Assembly (NCBI GenBank): GCA_015709575.1
Contig: CP054190.1
Coordinates: 1,364,001-1,428,000, forward strand
Direction: 5' to 3'
Source: Planctomycetia bacterium
GTDB lineage: Bacteria; Planctomycetota; Phycisphaerae; UBA1845; Fen-1342
DNA: 64,000 nucleotides
Below the pieces are notes generated by a model. It did no database searches. It was given only the letters and a program-made list of their open reading frames with translations, and had not been told where the DNA came from. The translations under genes and the position numbers were made by a program. Every line of letters begins with the position of its first letter. Positions within the stretch are counted from its first letter, which is position 1. Positions 18,319 through 25,463 of this stretch are shown one piece after another.

Positions 18319-19722
18319 CTATTCGTCAGGCTTGCTCGGCTCGCCATCCGGCGTCGGTTCGCTCGGCGGCGGCGGCGGTGGTGGCGGGATCGGCTGGCCT
18401 TGCTGCGGATCGTCCTGTGGCGGCGGCGGAGGGGGCGGCTGTGCGGGGTTATTCCCCGGCGCGTGTCGGTTGCCGGCGCCCGCCGGGGCATTCCTCGGCG
18501 GGTTGGCGCCGGGGCGACCACCGGAAGCCTCGGCGTCCTTGCGCTGCTTGCCGGTCGGCAGGCGGTCCAACCGCGGCTTGAGCGTCTTCTCGAAAATCGC
18601 CGTCAGCGGTTCGAGCAGCTTGTTTCGATCCAGCTGAATCTTCTGCAACTGCTTCTGTGATTCACCATCCTGCTTGCCCTGGCGGAGTTTCGCCTCGCGC
18701 TGGTCCATGTCGTTGAGCTGCGACTCGCGCGTCCGCACATATCGGGTCGCCTGCTCCTTGCAATCCTTCAGGATTTCCTCGGCCTTGGTCCGCTGTCCGG
18801 GGTCGAGGTTGAAGCGCTGGATGAACTGGGCGGTGTACTGGTCCCACTCGCCCTCGAAGTTGCGCGACACCGGCCGGGCGGGCGTGGACGGCTGCGGCGG
18901 AACCGGCGTCGGTCGCTGTCCGCCGCCGCCGGAGGTCACCACCGGCCGCTGCGGCGTCGGCGTCGGCGCGGCCGGCGTCACGGGCGCCGCCATTCCGCCC
19001 TTGATGTCCGCGCCGGGGTTGGGGCGCGCCGGCCCGAGGTTGCCCGGCTTGGGCGCCACGGTCACCGGTCCTTGCGTCTTGGGCTGTTGCCCGCCGCCAC
19101 CCGACGGCGGCGGTGGTGGCGGCGGCGGCTGCGCCACCTGCGGTTGCGACGGCTCGCTGTCGCGCGGCTGCGCACCGGGACGGGCGTTCGGGCGCGGATT
19201 CCGAAACTCCTCGACGCTCATCTCACCCGCGACGATCCGGCGGAGCTGATCATCCGTCTGCGCGAAGGAATCCTCCATCATCCGCAGGTCCTGGTCGTGG
19301 ATCGCGCGCTGTTCATCGTTGAGGATTTCGCGAAACTGCGCGTTGCCGTCGACGATGATCCGCTTGGCCTCCTCGTAGAGCGGCGCGACCTGCTTTCCCC
19401 ATTCCACCAGCTCCGACGGATCCATCTCGCCGCCGGTCCGCACGTCGAACATGCGATCGACCAGGCCGAACAGGTTGTCGCGGTGGCCGGAGAGGAAGGC
19501 GTTGGCCTTGTCGTGCATGAGCTTGTTGGTGAAGCGCTCCTGTTCCTCGTCCAGGTTGTACTTGCGGGAGAGGAAGCGCGAGTAGTTGTCCACCAACGCC
19601 TCGACGTTCAGCAGGCTGGTGAACTTCGTCCGCCCGCTCTCCTGCGCCACGACCGGCAGGGTCGTCGACAGCACCACCGCGGTGCAGACCATCCATCGCG
19701 CTGCGTGCCCGATCCCGTTCAT
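18319..19722 (-). CDS. Secreted Pro/Gln-rich protein with two helical modules
   Basis: 467 residues with a signal peptide (MNGIGHAARWMVCTAVVLSTTLPVVAQ). The ATG at 19722 is chosen because it starts this signal; an upstream extension is basic. After it come a helical, charged module (about 35-170: VDNYSRFLSRKYNLDEEQERFTNKLM and later ILNDEQRAIHDQDLRMMEDSF), a long Pro/Gly/Gln-rich linker with poly-Pro runs, a second similar module (about 300-390: WDQYTAQFIQRFNLDPGQRTKAEEIL) and a poly-Pro tail. The repeated pattern 'F..ky.Ld..Q...' resembles the helical repeats of Spy/LTXXQ-type periplasmic proteins, but homology is not established. Function unknown. Confidence 0.7.
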   Translation of the reverse strand: MNGIGHAARWMVCTAVVLSTTLPVVAQESGRTKFTSLLNVEALVDNYSRFLSRKYNLDEEQERFTNKLMHDKANAFLSGHRDNLFGLVDRMFDVRTGGEMDPSELVEWGKQVAPLYEEAKRIIVDGNAQFREILNDEQRAIHDQDLRMMEDSFAQTDDQLRRIVAGEMSVEEFRNPRPNARPGAQPRDSEPSQPQVAQPPPPPPPPSGGGGQQPKTQGPVTVAPKPGNLGPARPNPGADIKGGMAAPVTPAAPTPTPQRPVVTSGGGGQRPTPVPPQPSTPARPVSRNFEGEWDQYTAQFIQRFNLDPGQRTKAEEILKDCKEQATRYVRTRESQLNDMDQREAKLRQGKQDGESQKQLQKIQLDRNKLLEPLTAIFEKTLKPRLDRLPTGKQRKDAEASGGRPGANPPRNAPAGAGNRHAPGNNPAQPPPPPPPQDDPQQGQPIPPPPPPPPSEPTPDGEPSKPDE

Positions 19723-19839
19723 CAACGTCGCTCCATCCTGCCCGGTCGCGACGCGCTGCGCCGCCCGGGCTTCACGCCGGCAGTCCGGACCGGCGGCCTG
19801 CCGGTCCGCGCGGAAACACACGCGGCCACCGTCCGCACA

Positions 19840-19867
19840 TTGCGGACCTGCGGCCCGACCGTATTAT
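19840..19867 (+). promoter_or_regulatory. Predicted sigma70-type promoter of gph
   Basis: TTGCGG at 19840-19845 and TATTAT at 19862-19867 are separated by 16 bp, about 55 bp upstream of the gph start, between divergently transcribed genes. Confidence 0.4.
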
Positions 19868-19921
19868 ACCGATCGACCGTAACCCCGGTTGCACCCGCAT
19901 CAATCCCGCCGAGAGACGTAA

Positions 19922-20578
19922 ATGCCGATCTGGAAAGAACTTCCACGGGCCTGCATCTTTGATCTCGACGGCACGCTGGTCAATTCCCTGCGCGACATCG
20001 CCGAGGCCCTCAACGATTGTCTCGATCTGCTCGGCCTGCCGGGCCATCCCCAGGACGCGTATCGGTACATGGTCGGCGAGGGCGTGCCCCTGCTCTGCCG
20101 GCGGGCGATCGGCCGCAGCCACCCGCACCTGGTCGCCCGTCTGATCGAGCTGGCCCGGCCGCGGTACCGCGTCCGGCCGATGACGCACACCCGTCCCTAT
20201 CCCGGCATCGCGGCGCTGGTCGAGCGGCTGCACGGCGGCGGCGTGCCGCTGGCGGTGCTGTCGAACAAGCCGGACGAGATCACGCGGGCGATGGTGGCGG
20301 CCTTTTTTCCGCGCGGCGAGTTTCGCGAGGTGCACGGCTACCGGGCCGAGGCGCTGCGCAAGCCCGACCCGACGGTGGCGCTGCGGATCGCGGCGGCGCT
20401 GGACTGCCCGCCGGGCGACGCCTGGCTGATCGGCGACACCCCGACCGACGTCGAGACGGCGCAGCGGGCCGGCATGCGCTGCGTGGCGGTCACGTGGGGA
20501 TTTCGAACGCGGGCCGACCTGGCGGCGGCCGGTGCGGAGATCATGATCGACCATCCGGATGAGCTGCTGGGCGGCTGA
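19922..20578 (+). CDS. gph: Phosphoglycolate phosphatase-like HAD hydrolase
   Basis: 218 residues. HAD motif I is FDLDGTLVNS, with the nucleophile and acid/base aspartates. A helical C1 cap follows (about 30-95). Motif II is AVLSNKPDE, motif III the Lys in RKPDPTVALR, and motif IV GDTPTDVETAQRAG. Its closest pattern is Gph/PgpB phosphoglycolate phosphatase, which removes the 2-phosphoglycolate formed by DNA repair or oxygenase side reactions. HAD substrate specificity cannot be read from sequence alone. It is preceded by a plausible promoter and is followed directly, from the first base after its stop codon, by a 21-bp tandem repeat. Confidence 0.82.
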   Translation: MPIWKELPRACIFDLDGTLVNSLRDIAEALNDCLDLLGLPGHPQDAYRYMVGEGVPLLCRRAIGRSHPHLVARLIELARPRYRVRPMTHTRPYPGIAALVERLHGGGVPLAVLSNKPDEITRAMVAAFFPRGEFREVHGYRAEALRKPDPTVALRIAAALDCPPGDAWLIGDTPTDVETAQRAGMRCVAVTWGFRTRADLAAAGAEIMIDHPDELLGG

Positions 20579-20830
20579 AGCGCGGGTGCGGGGGATTGAA
20601 GCGCGAGGCCGGTGGATTGAAGCGCGCGGTCAGGCTGTCGAAGCGCTGCGCCGGAGATCGGCGGCGCGGGACAAATGAATCTCGGCGCGGGTGTGAAGTT
20701 GCGCAGCGTGGGTGTGATCGCGTGCAGCGCGGGGTGGATGAATCTCGGCGCGGGGTGGATGAATCTCGGCGCGGGGTGGATGAATCTCGGCGCGGGAGGG
20801 ATGAATCTCAGCGCGGGGGTTGATTGAGTC
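20579..20830. repeat. Degenerate tandem repeat, 12 units of exactly 21 bp
   Basis: Starting at the base after the gph stop, the sequence divides into twelve consecutive 21-bp units with no insertion or deletion. The first six to seven bases are nearly constant (AGCGCGG or GGCGCGG). The last units are almost identical (AGCGCGGGGTG, then GATGAATCTC), while the first four are more diverged, with ATTGA endings. The unit length is a multiple of three, so frames stay open on both strands, encoding heptapeptides such as GVDESRR. Nothing else suggests a protein. Confidence 0.85.
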
Positions 20831-20866
20831 GTCGTCTGGTCGCCCCGGCGGGGCGATGGGTTGTAG

Positions 20867-20910
20867 CCACGGGTGGAGCACGGGCCGTCAGGCCCGGGCG
20901 GAACCCGTGG
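20867..20910. repeat. REP-like inverted repeat
   Basis: Outer arms CCACGGGT (20867-20874) and ACCCGTGG (20903-20910) enclose an inner hairpin GGGCC-GTCA-GGCCC (20882-20895). A further perfect hairpin, CGCCCC-GGC-GGGGCG, lies just before it at 20841-20855. Short palindromic elements with a 'CCACGGGT ... ACCCGTGG' core look like dispersed intergenic repeats; copy number in the genome cannot be seen here. Confidence 0.6.
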
Positions 20911-21025
20911 ATGCGAAGACTTTCATTTTCGGAACTGCCCCGCAGGGGCAGCGGAAGCGGCGCGGTCTCCTCCGCCCCTCCGGGGCGGGCGCGGACGTGC
21001 GCGCCGGGGTCCACGGGTTGCGCTT

Positions 21026-21056
21026 CGCCCGGCATTCGCCGGGCGGGCGGTTTTTT
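21026..21056 (+). terminator. Hairpin with T-run, likely terminator downstream of gph
   Basis: Perfect 8-bp stem CGCCCGGC (21026-21033), loop ATTC, GCCGGGCG (21038-21045), then GGCGG and TTTTTT. It reads on the plus strand, about 450 bp after the gph stop, beyond the 21-bp repeat array. Confidence 0.55.
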
Positions 21057-21119
21057 CGGACGTACGGACCATCCAGCTGTTCAGCGCCGCCCGGCGACGG
21101 CGTCGGGCGGCCGGTTTTC

Positions 21120-21287
21120 AGCGCGGAGGCGCTGCTTTTTGCGAGAAAAGCGCCGCGTTTTGGTGCCAGAGCGCGGCATTTTTGTAGTGAAATGCGGCGC
21201 CGCAGCACGAAAGCGCGGCATTTTTGTACGAAAGCGCCGCATTTTGGTGCCAGAGCGTGGCATTTTTGCAGTGAAATGCGGCGCTCC
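21120..21287. repeat. Second 21-bp-periodic array with phased T-tracts, 8 units
   Basis: Eight consecutive 21-bp units without indels. The common pattern is a six-base variable part, then GAAAGCGC(C/G)GC, then ATTTT or GTTTT at the same place in most units. Units 2-4 and 6-8 form a longer near-duplicate of about 60 bp. The sequence differs from the array at 20579-20830 but shares the AGCGCGG-like core and the exact period. T-tracts in such GC-rich DNA, spaced two helical turns apart, stand out. Confidence 0.8.
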
Positions 21288-21392
21288 GGTACTCCGCGGG
21301 TGCAAAACTCTCTCCTCGCACCGCGTTTGCGGGAATCCTTTCCCTTCAGCGCGGGATGGGAATCCCGCATGAGCGGCCGTGGCCACAGCCCG

Positions 21393-21424
21393 AGGCCCCG
21401 GCGGGGCGCGGAAGCGCCGGGCCT
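21393..21424. repeat. Strong hairpin in the gph-nusA intergenic region
   Basis: Arms AGGCCCCGGCG (21393-21403) and CGCCGGGCCT (21415-21424) pair over ten bases with one bulged C. No T-run follows, so it is probably not a simple terminator on the plus strand. Confidence 0.5.
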
Positions 21425-21488
21425 GTTGTCAGTCCTTCGGGGGGCGGGTACTATTCATGAACTTCCCGCCAGGGCTGGGGCGGGAGCG

Positions 21489-21561
21489 GCGGCCTTGCGG
21501 GGCCGCGTTTCACACACCAACCCCCTGACGGAACCGTCGGGCCGCGAAAGCGGCCTTTTTT
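21489..21561 (+). promoter_or_regulatory. Candidate transcription attenuator in the nusA leader
   Basis: Four complementary six-base blocks: A GCGGCC (21489-21494), B GGCCGC (21501-21506), C GGCCGC (21540-21545), D GCGGCC (21550-21555). C-D with loop GAAA, followed by TTTTTT (21556-21561), is a textbook intrinsic terminator. A-B forms an upstream hairpin that leaves C-D free to form. Pairing A with C instead would disrupt the terminator. The structure ends 129 bp before nusA. NusA is known to autoregulate through leader terminators in E. coli; use here is inferred. Confidence 0.5.
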
Positions 21562-21690
21562 CGTACCCGCAGCGCGCCGCCCTCGGAATGCCGGCTCAGG
21601 CGCGTCGCGGGTGGGACATTCGAGGCGCGTGCAACGCCGGGGTTGCACCGGCCGACGCTTCGGCCGCAGACCACTGGAAAGAGCAGGCTC

Positions 21691-23136
21691 ATGAACCAGG
21701 ACCTGATCCGCAGCATCGACGGCATCTGCCGCGAGAAGAACATCGACCGCGACACCTTCATCGCGGACCTGGAGAACGCGATCGTCAGCGCCGTCCGCAA
21801 GAGCTACAGCGAGACGGACGAGGTGGTGGTCAAGCTCGACCCGCTCACCGGCGAGATTTCCGCGACGGTCAACGGCGCAGCGCTGGGCATCCAGGCGCTG
21901 GGCCGCATCGCCGCCCAGACCGCCAAGCAGGTCATCATGCAGAAGACCCGCGAGCGCGAGCGGACCAGCATCTTCGAGGATTTCACCGAGCGGCAGGGCA
22001 CGATCGTGACCGGCACGGTGGTGCGGGCCGAGGGCGGCAACCTGCTGGTCAACGTCGGCCGCACCGAGGGCTTCCTGCCGCGCAGCGAGCAGATCCCGGG
22101 CGAGATGCACCAGGTCGGCGAGCGGATCCGCGTCTTGATCCTGGACGTGCGCGAGCAGCCCAACCAGATCAAGATCATCCTGTCGCGCTCGCACCCGAAC
22201 TTCGTCGCCCGGCTCTTTGAGCTGGAGGTGCCGGAGGTGGCCGAGCGCGTGATTGAGATCCGCGCGCTGGCCCGCGAGGCCGGCTATCGAACGAAAGTCG
22301 CGGTCAGCTCGATCGACACCAAGGTGGACGCAGTCGGGGCCTGCGTGGGCGTGCGCGGCAGCCGCGTCAAGAACATCATGGAGGAGCTGGGCAGCGAGAA
22401 GATCGACATCGTGCGCTGGAACGAGTCCAGCCAGATCCTGATCCAGAACGCGCTCAAGCCGGCCGAGGTGCAGGAGATCGCGCTGTGCTTCGAGCTGAAC
22501 AAGGCCACGGTGGTCGTGCCGGATGACAAGCTCTCGCTGGCGATCGGCAAGCGCGGGCAGAACGTGCGGCTGGCGGCCCGCCTGACGGGCTGGAACATCG
22601 ACATCCTGACGCCGGATGAATACAACAAGAACCTCGAGCTGCTCGAGCGGACGGTCAAGTCGATCGAGGGCGTGGACGACCTGCTGCTCGACAAGCTGGT
22701 GGCGATCGGCTGCGTGTCCGTCGCCGACGTGGACGCGGTCGAGAGCGAGCCGCTGGTCCGCGACCTCGAGATCACGCAGGAAATCGCGGAAAAGATCGTC
22801 GAGGCCTGCGGCGAGGAAGTGATCCGGCTGGAGGAGGAGCGCGAGACGAACGCCAAGCTCCGCGCCAGCGGGCTGTTCAAGCCGGATGCGGAAGCCGCCC
22901 CGGCGGAGGACGGCGCGGAAACCGGCGCGGAAACCGGCGCGGAGAACGCGGCCGGCGAGAGCGGCGACGCGGGTGCCGAGGTCGTCGCCGAGGGCGGCGG
23001 CGAAAGCGCGGCCGCGGCGCCGATGACTTCGGCCGGCGAGTTCGTGCCGGAGCGCGCGCCGGACGTGGAGGGCGAGTCGCCCGCCGCGGACGATGCGCCG
23101 CGGCCGGTGCAGGGCGTGGGCGGCGGAGCGGCATAG
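21691..23136 (+). CDS. nusA: Transcription termination/antitermination factor NusA
   Basis: 481 residues from the ATG at 21691; the longer frame from 21643 has no ribosome site. Domains are: N-terminal RNA-polymerase-binding domain (1-125: MNQDLIRSIDGICREKNIDRD onward), S1 domain (about 130-200: GTIVTGTVVRAEGGNLLVNVGRTEGFLP), KH1 (about 230-280: VDAVGACVGVRGSRVKNIMEELGSEKIDIV), KH2 (about 300-345: LAIGKRGQNVRLAARLTGWNIDI), then a helical segment and an Ala/Glu/Gly-rich disordered tail with a repeated AETGAETG stretch. It modulates pausing and termination and joins rRNA antitermination complexes. The usual rimP upstream and infB downstream are both missing; the next gene encodes an unrelated exported protein. 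Confidence 0.95.
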   Translation: MNQDLIRSIDGICREKNIDRDTFIADLENAIVSAVRKSYSETDEVVVKLDPLTGEISATVNGAALGIQALGRIAAQTAKQVIMQKTRERERTSIFEDFTERQGTIVTGTVVRAEGGNLLVNVGRTEGFLPRSEQIPGEMHQVGERIRVLILDVREQPNQIKIILSRSHPNFVARLFELEVPEVAERVIEIRALAREAGYRTKVAVSSIDTKVDAVGACVGVRGSRVKNIMEELGSEKIDIVRWNESSQILIQNALKPAEVQEIALCFELNKATVVVPDDKLSLAIGKRGQNVRLAARLTGWNIDILTPDEYNKNLELLERTVKSIEGVDDLLLDKLVAIGCVSVADVDAVESEPLVRDLEITQEIAEKIVEACGEEVIRLEEERETNAKLRASGLFKPDAEAAPAEDGAETGAETGAENAAGESGDAGAEVVAEGGGESAAAAPMTSAGEFVPERAPDVEGESPAADDAPRPVQGVGGGAA

Positions 23137-23187
23137 GATCATCACAGGTCGGCGCTGGATGGGGGCGCTGACGCCGGAGCAATCGCC

Positions 23188-24441
23188 ATGATGCACCGTC
23201 CACATCCCGCCGCGCTGTTGGCTGCCGTGGCCGTGTTCGCGCTGGTCGTGCCTGTGATCGCGCAGCGACGCGAGGAGCCGCTGCCGAGCGCAGCGCCTCC
23301 CGTTGCGCCGACGGCGACCGCGGCCGACCCGGCGACTGCGACGCAGCCCGCGTCCGCGCCGGACGTCTCGGTGGAGCGGCGTGCGCCGGTGACGCGCGAG
23401 AACGTGGCGGCCCGCGCGCAGCGGGTGCGCGCGCGGGCGGCGGAGTTTCTGCTGGCGTCGCAGAGCGTCGAGGGCGGCTGGGGCGCGGAGCACGGGCCGG
23501 GCGTCACGGCGCTGGTGGTGCGGGCGCTGGCGGGCGAGCCGCGGATCGGGCCGCGGCACGAGGCGGTGCGGCGCGGCGTGGCGGTGGTGCTGCGCTCGCA
23601 GCGCGCGGACGGCGGGATTCACGCCGACAGCGGGGTGCACGCCAACTACGAGACCAGCGTAGCGCTGTCGATGCTGGCGGCGCTCGGCAAGGAGGCGCCG
23701 GCGGGCGCTGCGGACCGAGCCCAACAGTTCCTGCTCCTCAACCAGTGGGATGAGAGCGAGCAAAAGCCCGAGTCGGACGTGTGGTACGGCGGCGCGGGGT
23801 ATGGCTCGGGCAAGCGGCCCGACCTGTCGAATCTCCAGATCATGCTCGACGCGCTGCACGACAGCGGCCTGCCGAAGGACGACCCGGCCTATCGCAAGGC
23901 GCTGGTGTTCATCAGCCGCTGCCAGATGCGGGGCGAATCCAACGACCAGCCCTTCGCGAAAGGCGCGAGTGACGGCGGGTTCATCTATTCGCCGGCCAAC
24001 GGCGGCGAGAGCAAGGCGGTCGATCAGGACGCCGAGGGCCGCACCGTGCTGCGCTCGTACGGCTCGATGACCTACGCCGGGTTCAAGAGCATGATTTATT
24101 GCGGGCTGACGCGCGACGATCCGCGCGTGAAGGCCGCGCTGGCGTGGATTCAGCGGCACTGGACGCTGGATCACAACCCGAACATGCCCGAGCGGCAGTC
24201 GCACGAGGGGCTTTTTTACTACTATCACACCTTCGCGCGGGCGCTGGCGGCCGGCGGGGAGGATGTGATCGAGGATCACGTCGGGCGACGGCACGACTGG
24301 CGGGTGGAGCTGGTGGCGAAGCTGGAATCGCTGCAACGCTCGGACGGCAGCTTCGTGAACGAGCGCGACCGCTGGATGGAGGGGTTGCCGAGCCTCGTCA
24401 CTGCGTATGCGATGCTCGCTCTTCAAGCGGCCGTGCCCTAG
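23188..24441 (+). CDS. Exported prenyltransferase/squalene-oxidase-repeat protein
   Basis: 417 residues with a signal peptide (MMHRPHPAALLAAVAVFALVVPVIAQ) and a Pro/Ala/Thr-rich spacer to about residue 70. The rest forms alpha/alpha-barrel repeats of the squalene-cyclase/prenyltransferase fold: ...AAEFLLASQSVEGGWGAEHGPGVTALVVRAL, AVVLRSQRADGGIHADSGVHANYETSVALSML, SNLQIMLDAL, QMRGESND...DGGFIYSPANGGESK, LRSYGSMTYAGFKSMIYCGL and LVAKLESLQRSDGSFVNERDRWMEGLPSLVTAYAMLAL. The catalytic DxDD motif of true squalene-hopene cyclases is not present, so enzymatic cyclase activity is unlikely. Such toroid proteins are common and exported in planctomycetes; their role is unknown. It may ride on nusA transcription (51-nt gap). 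Confidence 0.82.
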   Translation: MMHRPHPAALLAAVAVFALVVPVIAQRREEPLPSAAPPVAPTATAADPATATQPASAPDVSVERRAPVTRENVAARAQRVRARAAEFLLASQSVEGGWGAEHGPGVTALVVRALAGEPRIGPRHEAVRRGVAVVLRSQRADGGIHADSGVHANYETSVALSMLAALGKEAPAGAADRAQQFLLLNQWDESEQKPESDVWYGGAGYGSGKRPDLSNLQIMLDALHDSGLPKDDPAYRKALVFISRCQMRGESNDQPFAKGASDGGFIYSPANGGESKAVDQDAEGRTVLRSYGSMTYAGFKSMIYCGLTRDDPRVKAALAWIQRHWTLDHNPNMPERQSHEGLFYYYHTFARALAAGGEDVIEDHVGRRHDWRVELVAKLESLQRSDGSFVNERDRWMEGLPSLVTAYAMLALQAAVP

Positions 24442-24613
24442 TGCCCGGTCGGGCGGGCCGGTGAGCGGCTTCTGCCGCAGCCGCACTACGGGCGGCGACG
24501 GTTCTGGATCGGTCCAATCTGCGACTTTTTCACATCGTTTCGCTGATTTGCTGCCGCGGGAAGGTCCGCGCTGGGGGGCGGTTGTTGTGCGATTGCGCCA
24601 GACGGCAGTCGGC

Positions 24614-24643
24614 TTGACGTTGCCGCGCACCGTCTGATACACT
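24614..24643 (+). promoter_or_regulatory. Predicted promoter of the ATP synthase operon
   Basis: TTGACG (24614-24619), an 18-bp spacer, and TACACT (24638-24643), within the 334-bp gap before atpZ. Transcription would start near 24650, leaving a leader of about 125 nt in which I see no other element. Confidence 0.45.
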
Positions 24644-24775
24644 CCCCGCCCTTGCACGCGGTTCGGCCTTGGGTGCGAAGCGGTCGCGACGATGGTTCGC
24701 GGCTGCGGCGCGGCGGCCGGAGCGGTGCGGGCCGCGGCCGTGCTGCGCGGGCGGCCCAACGGGACGGCAAAAAAA

Positions 24776-25066
24776 ATGCCCCCGACGAATTCAGACGAGG
24801 CTTCGCGGCAGCGCTCGCTGATGGTCCGCTTTGCGGGCATGGGCGTCGAGTTCGCCGCGGGCATCGTGGTGTTCGTGCTCGTCGGCTACTGGATCGACTC
24901 GAAGCTGGATAGTGCGCCGATCGGCGTCGTGACGGGAGCGCTGCTGGGCTGTGTCGGCGGGATGTATAACCTGATCCGCAACGCCATCCGCCTCTCTCGC
25001 ACGATGTCGCCGCCGAAGCGGCCGGAGCCGCCGGATGACGAGCCACGACCGCCGGCGCAGGGCTGA
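24776..25066 (+). CDS. atpZ: AtpZ/AtpI-like small membrane protein
   Basis: 96 residues from the ATG at 24776 (a start at 24692 would add a basic, non-conserved tail). After a charged start come two hydrophobic helices: MVRFAGMGVEFAAGIVVFVLVGYWIDSKL and IGVVTGALLGCVGGMYNLIRNA, then a Pro-rich tail. This is the two-helix F0F1-associated AtpZ pattern (YWIDSKL... G.. G...G...L...). AtpZ and AtpI proteins assist c-ring assembly or Mg2+ supply. It opens the ATP synthase operon and overlaps the next gene by 32 bp. Confidence 0.8.
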   Translation: MPPTNSDEASRQRSLMVRFAGMGVEFAAGIVVFVLVGYWIDSKLDSAPIGVVTGALLGCVGGMYNLIRNAIRLSRTMSPPKRPEPPDDEPRPPAQG

Positions 25067-25463
25067 TCGACTGACGGCCGGGTGCGTGTTTGCCTCGGTC
25101 GCGACGGCCGTGGCGTGCGGGCTGGTCGGGTACCGGCCGACGGCGGCGCTGGCCGGTCCGGAAGGCGTGCCGGCGATGGTAGCGGCGATTGCCGCGGCGT
25201 TGCCGGGATCGCTGCTGGCGGTGCTGGTGACGGGTCGGGCCCTGGCGGGTCCGCCGACGGGCTGGATCGGCGCGGCGATGCTCGGCCTGGGCCTGCGGTT
25301 CGGGCTGACGATCGCGGCGGTGCTGTTGATGGATTCTTTGCAGCGCTGGCCGCGCGCGCCGCTGCTGCTGTGGATCGCGATTGCCCAGTTGGTGCTGTTG
25401 AAGGTGGACACGCTGATGCTGGTTCTGGCGGCACGGCGGATGCACGGGAGCGACGGACGATGA
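25035..25463 (+). CDS. AtpI-like membrane protein of the ATP synthase operon
   Basis: 142 residues with four predicted hydrophobic helices: LTAGCVFASVATAVACGLVGY, AMVAAIAAALPGSLLAVLVTGRAL, IGAAMLGLGLRFGLTIAAVLLM and LLLWIAIAQLVLLKVDTLMLVLAAR. Position and topology match the poorly conserved 'ATP synthase protein I' placed before atpB in many operons. Its stop overlaps the atpB start as ATGA, so translation of the two is probably coupled. Sequence conservation is low, so the name rests mainly on context. Confidence 0.65.
   Translation: MTSHDRRRRADRLTAGCVFASVATAVACGLVGYRPTAALAGPEGVPAMVAAIAAALPGSLLAVLVTGRALAGPPTGWIGAAMLGLGLRFGLTIAAVLLMDSLQRWPRAPLLLWIAIAQLVLLKVDTLMLVLAARRMHGSDGR

Noticed and set aside
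20596..20823. Plus-strand frame with GVDESRR repeats.
   Set aside because: Same reason: it is the translated 21-bp array, with no start site or homologue.
20888..21370. Minus-strand frame encoding heptads such as SLQKCRALAPK in the gph-nusA gap.
   Set aside because: Heptads follow automatically from the 21-bp DNA period; other frames on both strands are also open, so a protein is not supported.
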